This document shows positions 56,401 through 64,000 of a stretch of DNA of 64,000 nucleotides, one piece after another. Within the stretch, counting starts at the first letter, position 1. Every line of letters starts with the position of its first letter. Source of the DNA: Phaseolus vulgaris (Eukaryota > Streptophyta > Magnoliopsida > Fabales > Fabaceae); contig NC_023750.2 of assembly GCF_000499845.2 (NCBI RefSeq), positions 244,824 to 308,823 of the forward strand, in the 5' to 3' direction. The notes below the pieces were generated by a model. That model saw only the letters and a list, made by a program, of their open reading frames with translations. It had not been told where the DNA came from and searched no databases. Both the position numbers and the translations under genes were made by a program.

Positions 56401-59400
56401 ATTTCTTTTTTTTGTTTACAGAAGACATAGATGGTATGGTACTCTTTTGAAGTTTTAGTTTTAGAGGATGGGTTTTATTCCATCATTTTTGTTGCTTTAG
56501 AAAGTTAAGATGACGTTAATTATTTATTTCCAACTTTATTAGTGTTCTTGTATCTCCAAATAAAGACAATGAAAAGAAAGGCATTGATGGAGTGTAAGCT
56601 TTATATATAATAACACTGTCCTGCTGCTTACGGTATGTTGTTTGGTGACAAATTTTCCTGTCCAATGGCACTTCAGTAAATTTCTTGTGGAACATTGTCA
56701 TTTGGGATTTTAGGTCATTTTTTTGTTTTTTCCCACGCATTTAGAAAATGGTCTTTAAGCCTACATAACTTCACAAAATTGCCTTGTAAGGTTAGGTTTG
56801 CCTTCATTTATATACTTATAATCAATTAGACAGTTTTATTCTCTTTAGGTACCCTTTAGAATTTAGATAGACTTAGTTCATTTTCAATTCTAATTTGATG
56901 TTAGATTGTATCCTAGTTGGGCCCCCCACTGCAAATGTCTAGTCTTGCATATTTACTTGCAAATGCCCAGTTCTATGCATTAGAGAGGTGTTCCTATATT
57001 CCATGTTGGCTGGGAATATGGCTGAAGTACTTGTTATAATGACTTGGCCAGTCTTCCTCACTTGAGTTTGCTTTTGGGGTTATGTCCTTTCCATTCTCAA
57101 TTTTTATGTTTCCAATAGTATGTAATTAAATCCAATGCTGTTATTTTTAATAAGTTGAAGCCGTTTTATTGCCTTCTTAATTTAATCTTTGCTTTTACCA
57201 TCAATGGGAAATATTTTGAAATAGGAGCAAATGTTAAACTTCCAAACAGTTGAACTTGGTAGTTGCAATAAAAGAAATGGTTGTGGTTAGTTACAAGGAT
57301 TATTGCAGATCAGGAGAAATATTTTAAATAAAATTTAATACTGGCAGGACATCATGGTATTGGTTACCTTTTTTTTCAGGAAGAGGAACCTGCAATAAAT
57401 TCTGATGATTCAGTACACAGTGATTTGTCAAGAAAACGATCTGGATCACAAATTGAAGGTGATTTAGCTGAAGATGTTCATGGAAAACGTGTCAGGACAA
57501 CAATTGATGCTATGGAAGAACCTAAGAAAGAGTTGGATGAACATACCACTTCCAACTCTCAGGATGAGACTCCTTCAAATGTACCAACATCTTCAACAGG
57601 AGATGTGGATAATGGGCCTGTACGGCAACTTGTTACCACATTTGGTGCTTTGATTGCTCAAGGTGAAAAAGCTGTTGGGCATCTTGAGATTCTCATCTCA
57701 AGTATTTCTGCTGACTTGCTAGCTGAGGTGGTGATGGCAAATATGCATAACTTACCTCCGAGTTACCCTAATACTGAAGGAAATGAACAACTGCAAGACA
57801 TTAGTATGATTGGTTCTGATGACAAGGCTAAATATCCACCATCATTTGTAGCTGCTGTTATGTCACTTTCTAGTACTTTCCCACCAATAGCTTCCCTTCT
57901 TGATGCACAACAATCAGTTTCAAATGAGGCTGAGGTATAATAATTAATTAGTTATCTGATATTTTTTGTTTTTAGGTCTTACCTTTTATTTTTAAATTTT
58001 ACTATCTTTCCCTTTCATTTATACATTTAGACTGTCTATTTTTTTAGCGTATTTTTTAGATTTTTTTTTGAGTAAGACTTTGATATACATATTGCAGAAG
58101 TCACAAGGGGAGGAAGAAATTTCTGCAACTGCTGTAAATAGTGGTGCTGTTCATTCTGGCATGAATCTTGTATCTGAAAATGTACCATCTCCTACTGATT
58201 TTCCAACTTCTGATGCTAGTATACCTGGAGTAGAGAATGGCTGTACAACTATGCCTCCTGACATCCATGATGTTGGAAACTCAGAGAGTGGAATTCCTGG
58301 CCTGGATTCTTTTGGTCGTAGTGATGCCTTGTCAGAAACTTTTGCTCCTTCTTTATTGGCTTCCACTGAAGTGGACCTAGAAGATGGCAGCCAAGACCAA
58401 GATACAAGTTTGGATCTGCGGTCACCCCTGAACTTAGCTCCATCAATATCAACAGATAGATCTGAGGAGCTGAGTCCAAAAGCGGCTGTTAGAGATGTCA
58501 ATAGCTTGGTATCATCAACAGCTACTTCAGTTGTGTTGCCTTCGCGTTTAGTCTTGCCAAAGATGATTGCTCCAGTTGTTGAACTTGAAGATGAACAAAA
58601 GGATCATTTGCAAAAGTCATGTTTTATGCGTATTATTGATGCATATAAGCAAATAGCGGCAGCTGGAGGCTCCAAAGTCCGTTTTTCGATACTTGCTTAT
58701 TTAGGAGTTGAGGTGAAAATCCTATCTAGAAATTTTCTAGTTTTATATTGCAGTTGTAAAATGACAAATGTTAGGTGCTCTCTGTAGGAGTTTTTAGTTT
58801 TTTAAACTGTTTTTTGGTCCTTAGAAGCATGGAAGATCCAACTCTATTTATTCTTTTTTGGTATTCTATAACTGTTGCCTGTTGATGAAATTTACAATGA
58901 CTTTAATTTCTTAGGACCCCGTCTGGTATCTTTAGAGGAGACTAAAATGATGTCATGGAGGTTTTCTGATATGATATAGACCTGCCTTTATTAGTTGTAG
59001 AAATTACACTAACCTGTCCTACTTTGCATTTTTATCCAATGCATAAGTATTTTTTTTCTAATGTGTATACCCCCTTTTTATAGCCTTCTTTCTTAAGCTA
59101 GATAGGGTGGTGGGTGAAATTTGAGTAAACTTCTACAAAGATCTCTTAGAAAGTGAACTTTAAGTCTAATTCAACCTTACAAACTAGCTTCTAAGGTGAG
59201 GTTTGCATCTACTTATATGCTATAATTTGACTATATCTTTAGTTGATGTGAGATCCCTAACACATCACTTCATGTCAAGGACTGAACATCTCGAGCGTGA
59301 GAATAAATATTTATAGGTGGTCGATAGTAGGTGACAGGATAGACTTTATATGAACGAGAAAAGAGTACATTACAAGGAAAAGGTATACCCTATAACACTC

Positions 59401-62400
59401 TACCCTTAAGCTAGGTAATTGCACCCGGAAAGTAGCTTTATTAAAGCTGTGCAATACAATAACAATCATAATTTTAATACTCCTCAAGTTGGAGCATATA
59501 AGTTGTATGCACAAAGCTAGAAGGTAGGGCCCATTGTCTTCCTTAGCAAGTCCAATCATCTTCACCGTTTTGTGATCCTGAAATTGGCAGGTTATAGGAT
59601 TAAAAAACACCAAGCATTGTAAATCCATAGTAAGTTTGTGAACAAAAATAAAATTGCAGATAATTTGGGTACATGCAAAACTTCCTCCAGAATTAGATTC
59701 TGGTTTATCATAATATCTCCTTTTCCAGCTACTGTAATGAAAGTTCCATCTGCAAGTGCAATTTTTTTTGTAGTGTATGGGCATACTTATTGACTGAGTA
59801 ATTCCCTTGTTTTGTATTAAAGATTCTCATCTTAATATCATAGATTTGGGCAGCATCACCAACTTTGGAATAATTTGCTTTATAGCTATCCCATATCTCT
59901 TTAGCTGTCTTAATAAACATGTAAACATCACTCACCTCTGGTGTCATGGCATTCCACAACCATGATAGTACAACCGCGTCTCCCTTGTCCTAAATTGTGT
60001 GATTGGTTAAGGGTTTTCTGAGTATCGGGGACATTTTTTAGGTTTGCACGATGGTATTGCAGGTCTAGAAGGAATACAGTGGAAGAAAGAAAGGGGTGTG
60101 GTGTGCAGTAATGCAGGCTGCACAGGTGAATACAGTAGAAGAAAGAAATGGGTGTGGTTTTGCAACAATGCTGGCTGTGCATGAGATTACAAAGGCTCCC
60201 AAGGATTTTAGAGCTCTGATATCATATTTAGAAAAACTGTTTCTGATAATATTCATAGAAGAGCAATTGCTCTTGAATAGAATACAAAAGACTTAATAAC
60301 GAAAATCTTAATTTATGATAGACACAATCTATCCCTATAATTCAGGATCAATGATCCTGTGCAATAAGTATAAAATATACTGTTAGCCTATTAATCCTCC
60401 AAATTATCCTCCTAATTGTGGAATGTAATTAAAACTGTACAATAATGAAATATTATCTCCAGCATAATAGGATTAACATGATTTATGATTGCCATATCCT
60501 TTAACTGTTACCATTGCATTAATTTAAATATTAAATGTTTTCATGTTACCTGTCTTACAGTTCTCATTTTCAAGAAATTAGGATCTAAAGTTCATCACTA
60601 ATTAGTTTAATGCATTCTTATTGTTCATTTGTTCATATTTGATTTTTTTATTTTCTTACAGTCACCATCCTTTTTCTCTTTGTATGCTTAAATTCTATCA
60701 ACTTATGTAATACAGACATCCTTAAGATCCCAAAATCAATTCTTTCTTCTAACGGTTTGTGTGTATATTTGCTTACAACCACTTTGTAATTGATACCGTG
60801 CACTCTTCTTTCTGTTCATGCAGTTTCCCTTAGAATTAGACCCATGGAAACTATTACAGCAGCATATTTTGATTGATTACACCAGTCATGAGGTGAGCTC
60901 TTGTCTCAAATGTTACTGCTTCTCTATCAATTTTTTTACTTATCAGCTTTGGTGCAGCTTCTCACCAGTGACCCATACTTATAAGAGACTAAACTTTTAT
61001 TTCTATAAAATCAATTATGAACTTGTTTTGAAAATGTAGATTCCTTAGATCAATTGCATTTTGAAAATCTGAACTTGGAGACCTGGCCTTTTCTACTTCA
61101 TTAGAGATACGTCATCCAAATGGGTTCAATTTTGTCATACATGTTTCATCAAAAAAGTAATGTCTGCCATGCTGGTGGAGAATATAAGGATTAAAGGAAC
61201 TTGTTTAGTTGTATTAGATTTAGAATTGGTATTTGATAAATGAAAGAAACAAAGTTTGAGAAGTATCAAGTTTAGAAGGAATAATATTTTCTTCTATATA
61301 AATTATGAGGTCATTAGACCTATATATACATGAGAGCTTGCTAGTTATTTTAGGAAATATGGACAACTAATTCTAGAGAAACAAATCCCTATGATTGTGG
61401 GATTGTTTCTAAATACATAATCCTAATATTAATAGTAAGATACAGCTGTGATACAAAATAAAAATATAATAAGGATAAAATATAAAACTTCCTAAACAGT
61501 TTTGACAAGAAGAAAGACAGAGTGTGTTTTCTAAATAGGCCCGAGTTGGGTTTCCACCCAGCATATTGATCTATTAATAATCAGAAGGGTTACATAGGTA
61601 CTAAATAGCTTCAACTCTTTTCAAAGAGAAGATTTAAACTATCACAACTTCCTAAAGTGCATTGGACCTAGTTAAATACTTAGAAAAATAAGAAACATTA
61701 ATTACTCCTGTTTTCCAACACTCCCCCTCAAGCTGAAGAATAATTGTTTTCTATTCCCTGACTGCATATTAATCAAAAACTGGACTGCTCAATCATCTAG
61801 AAAGACCTTGTGAAGGTACATGTGGAGTACAAATCATACCACTGTCCAACATAATTATAATCTGCTAAATATGGAATAATAAAATATGATTGCTGACAGA
61901 CACTGTTGTTTCTCAAGCTAAATCATGTATGTGGAATGACTATAAACATCTTGTTGTTGGACATCTAATATCTTAATAGACTTGATGGACACTGTTGACA
62001 ATGATTACCTAATGTCTCAGGGACACGAGTTGACATTGCGTGTCCTCTACAGATTATTTGGTGAGGCTGAAGAGGAGCCTGACTTCTTTTCTTCCACTAC
62101 TGCAGCTTCTGTATATGAAAAATTCCTCCTTACAGTGGTAAGTGTTTTTCTATCTTGATTCTTTTGTCTCCATTTGCAAGGCATGAGTTGAGATTTTGGT
62201 TCTCTTCAAATGCAGGCAGAAGCACTTAGAGATTCATTTCCACCTTCAGATAAATCATTAAGTAAATTGCTTGGTGAATCTCCTTATTTACCAAAATCAG
62301 TTCTGAAAATTTTAGAAAACATGTGTTCTCCGGGAAATGGGGATAGAGGTGAAAAGGAGTTGCACTCACTGAATGCGGATAGAGTAACTCAAGGTCTAAG

Positions 62401-63918
62401 TGCTGTATGGAGTTTGATTCTTCTTAGGCCTCCGATCCGAGATACTTGCTTACAAATTGCTCTACAGGTTTTTCTATCCTACTTTTATTATACAAACTTT
62501 CATGTTATTTGTTTAATTCTGGTTTTATTCATAATTCCACAATCTACATTGATTTTCTTTCTTCATATGTCTAAATTAAACTTAAGTGGTGGCTTGATGA
62601 TAATTGCCCCTTCCTTTCTCCTTGAATTGTAGAATCTGAATTTTCAAACCTTGCTTTTCCTTTTAATTGTAATTTTTTGGCCTTACATCTGATCTCTTAA
62701 TTTTGATTTTTTCCTTTTCAAATGAAAGAGTGCAGTGCATCACTTGGAAGAAGTGCGTATGAAGGCGATACGTCTGGTACATTAAGTATAAATTCCTGTT
62801 GAATCATTTAGTTGACCGCATAGCAGCATTGTCAATTTGAGCTCTTCTTGCAGGTGGCAAATAAGCTTTATCCTTTGTCATCCATTTCTCAGCAAATAGA
62901 AGATTTTGCAAAGGAAATGCTTTTCTCAGTGACAAGTGATGATGTGTTTGAATTAACAGATGCTGAAGGGTCCATTGCTGATTCACAAAAGGTATTGACA
63001 CATTTATGGATTTACTTTTTTTTTTCATGAGTCCTCTGGATGGCAAGTTAATGTCATTTTGTTGTCGAACTGGACTGGATATGATAGTTTATTTTTCCCT
63101 TTTCATTTCCAGGGACCTGATGTTGAAAAGGTTTCAAACGAACAATCATCATTGAGTGGCAGCACTAAAGATGTCTCAGATAATCGTCAATCATGCACAT
63201 CTGAGAGTGTCTCACCAGATTCAGTTTCTGAGGCTCAGAGGTGCATGTCATTGTTTTTTGCTTTGTGTACAAAGGTACTGTTTATTTTTCCTAGTAGACA
63301 TCCTTTGGTGCATTATGTTCTGTTATTTGATTAGAAGTAATACATATGGATGCTTTATGATGGCAGAAACATTCTCTCTTTCGCCAAGTATTTGTCATCT
63401 ATAGAAGCACATCAAAGGCAGTAAAGCAGGTTTCGGTTTTTAAAATACGGGGTCTAGTGAATATTATCAACTATTGTTCTGTCAATAAGTTACATTATTA
63501 CTTGTATCCTGCAGGCAGTACATCGACAAATTCCTATTCTAGTACGAACTATGGGCTCATCTTTGGATCTTCTTGAAACTATTTCGGATCCTCCAAATGG
63601 AAGCGAGAATCTTCTAATGCAGGTTTACTGTTTTACCTTGCATAATTTTTCATTTGTTTGAATTTTTTTGAAATATATTGAATATTGATAATTTTACATT
63701 GAAATGTCAGGTGTTGCATACACTTACAGATGGTACGACCCCTTCTAAGGATTTAATAAGCACTGTGAAAAAGTTGCATGATTCAAAACTCAAGGTATTG
63801 TGAACTGTTGTCTTAGCAGTTTCACATTGAAACTCAGGATTATGGCTAATAGTCGGTTGATTCTATACAGGATGCAGAGGTTCTTATTCCAGTATTACCA
63901 TTCCTATCGAATGACGAG
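50419..63918 (+). CDS. ESP4/symplekin-like 3'-end processing scaffold (partial)
   Basis: A nuclear scaffold of the mRNA cleavage-polyadenylation machinery, like Arabidopsis ESP4 (At5g01400) and animal symplekin. Nineteen coding exons are in the window: 50419-50642, 51044-51203, 52083-52175, 52261-52366, 52472-52640, 53130-53304, 56103-56231, 57380-57934, 58098-58712, 60824-60892, 62021-62137, 62216-62467, 62729-62776, 62854-62991, 63113-63274, 63367-63429, 63515-63622, 63711-63794 and 63871-63918. They give 1,105 in-frame codons. The N-terminus is a HEAT-type helical region (GEIGLKNTEFLSDIVPMLID and GLYSSDLDGALESGWEWMLK), the DUF3453 part of symplekin. A long acidic/serine-rich low-complexity middle (exons 8-9) precedes more helical repeats (SAVHHLEEVRMKAIRL). 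The symplekin C-terminal domain lies beyond the right edge. Introns 6 (2.8 kb), 9 (2.1 kb) and 10 (1.1 kb) carry mobile elements, yet the frame is open throughout. Confidence 0.95.
52885..52902. other. Alternating purine-pyrimidine tract in ESP4-like intron 5
   Basis: tgcgcatgcgcatgcatg is a strict alternation of 18 bases and is self-complementary in its core. It could adopt Z-DNA and also contains the RY word CATGCA. It lies in the intron before exon 6. Confidence 0.5.
53422..55720 (+). mobile_element. Broken copia element in ESP4-like intron 6
   Basis: A probable 260-bp LTR (53,422-53,681) starts TGTTACAAGG and ends TTCAACA. It is followed by an initiator-Met-type priming site (tgatattcaaagcc, 53,682-53,695). 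A decayed gag stretch (about 54,130-54,900) includes a CPKCEHCDCIGHTIDKCW knuckle-like motif, and a protease-start word (SWVIVSGAIDH) lies near 55,505. No pol or second LTR was seen. It is split by a later 415-bp element. Sense orientation in the host intron with no surviving coding capacity. Confidence 0.7.
54923..55337. mobile_element. 415-bp inverted-repeat element nested in copia
   Basis: Ends CCATGAAGC (left) and GCTACATGG (right) are inverted partners, and both flanks carry ctagacat (54,915-54,922 and 55,338-55,345), an 8-bp target duplication. The interior has no coding capacity. It includes repeated ggacac-type words near 54,935-55,000 and a segment shared with 49,430-50,040. The 8-bp duplication suggests a non-autonomous hAT element. 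If the next base is counted it is 9 bp, as in Mutator-like elements. Confidence 0.75.
55721..56102. other. Intron 6 end with TA-rich run
   Basis: A T-rich then TA-rich run (about 55,727-55,765) follows the copia remnant. The rest is ordinary intron to the acceptor before exon 7. Confidence 0.5.
59080..59270. repeat. Dispersed LTR-like repeat in ESP4-like intron 9
   Basis: The stretch from gaaagtgaactttaagtcta to ttgatgtgagatccctaaca follows the same order of words as 22,430-22,560 in the GDSL intron. This marks a dispersed family, probably a terminal-repeat retroelement piece. It may be part of the 3' LTR of the minus-strand element that follows. Confidence 0.6.
59470..60540 (-). mobile_element. 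Internally deleted copia element in intron 9
   Basis: Read on the minus strand: an LTR-like block right of 60,225, a priming site (tgatatcagagctc, 60,224-60,211), an internal duplication, then a gag fragment from 59,959 to 59,729. The fragment reads MWNAMTPEVSDVYMFIKTAK, with KVGDAAQIYDIKMRI following, typical UBN2 gag. A polypurine-like word CTTGAGGAGTAT near 59,490-59,479 marks the 3' end. Everything between gag and the polypurine tract, including pol, is gone. Confidence 0.7.
60072..60183. repeat. 56-bp tandem duplication in the copia leader
   Basis: gaatacagtggaagaaagaa (60,072) and gaatacagtagaagaaagaa (60,128) begin two copies 56 bp apart, each ending in a gctg-type segment. It lies between the priming site and gag of the minus-strand element, and the copies have diverged slightly. 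Confidence 0.85.
61250..61734 (-). mobile_element. copia 3' LTR and polypurine tract in intron 10
   Basis: On the minus strand CTTGAGGGGGAGTG (61,734-61,721) is a classic copia polypurine tract. It is followed directly by an LTR start TGTTGGAAAACAGG (reading down from 61,720). The LTR left end near 61,250 was not fixed. Only this 3' end was recognised, and bases 61,735-62,000 may hold decayed interior. Confidence 0.65.
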
Positions 63919-64000
63919 GTACTCTTTATTATTCTTTCAATTGGATGTAAATTTCATTGTTGTTTTTTTTATAAAATTATGATTTATTTATATCAAGAAT

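Noticed and set aside
58151..58501. Minus-strand frames in ESP4-like exon 9
   Set aside because: Antisense shadows of a long open exon.
1..64000. tRNA, rRNA or CRISPR-type arrays
   Set aside because: No cloverleaf with paired promoter boxes, ribosomal sequence or spaced palindromic repeat array was recognised. The tandem arrays seen are satellite, minisatellite or LTR repeats.

Overview
The window is nuclear DNA of a higher plant, very probably a legume of the bean group (Phaseolus/Vigna type). The basis is spliced genes with GT-AG introns, land-plant protein families including a SURNod19 gene, AT-rich intergenic DNA, and nested LTR elements, LINEs and an endogenous pararetrovirus. The genus is an inference. 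The large satellite of about 541 bp at the left edge recalls the khipu subtelomeric satellite of common bean, but I could not align it.

Layout. Bases 1-13,915 are a satellite field with a retroelement in it. Units of about 541 bp run head to tail in one direction (1-4,058), stop at a broken Ty1-copia element (4,059-7,693), resume in the same direction as a second subfamily (7,694-9,554), then flip to the opposite strand at a sharp point (about 9,529-9,554) and decay toward 13.9 kb. In the first block three unit types repeat in order (A-B-C, A-B-C), a higher-order repeat of about 1.62 kb.

The genic part follows. An LMBR1-like multi-pass membrane protein has 14 coding exons (14,570-19,563, +; 508 aa). 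A CPRD49-type GDSL esterase has 6 exons (20,972-23,829, -; 256 aa). An STR10-type plastid rhodanese has 2 exons (36,522-37,675, -; 219 aa). A SURNod19 protein has 4 exons (42,439-44,105, +; 419 aa). An ESP4/symplekin-like 3'-end processing scaffold has its first 19 coding exons here (50,419-63,918, +) and runs off the right edge. I derived the exon chains by hand. Each completed chain sums to a multiple of three, and the residues read across junctions fit the families.

Between and inside the genes lies a mobile-element record. It includes a complete but non-coding LTR element with matching 5-bp target duplications (25,944-28,814), two LINE tails (34.6 kb and 38.6-41.1 kb), and a decayed endogenous pararetrovirus split by another LINE (44.6-49.1 kb). 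There is also a perfect 361-bp tandem duplication (49.2-49.9 kb), and copia pieces sit in introns 6, 9 and 10 of the ESP4 gene. A 415-bp terminal-inverted-repeat element with an 8-bp target duplication is nested in the intron-6 copia.

The genes are unrelated housekeeping or stress functions and do not form a pathway. The LMBR1-like, STR10-like and ESP4-like order resembles what I recall of two Arabidopsis segments (At3g08920/At3g08930 and At5g01400/At5g01460), so this looks like a conserved gene block close to a subtelomeric or other heterochromatic satellite field.
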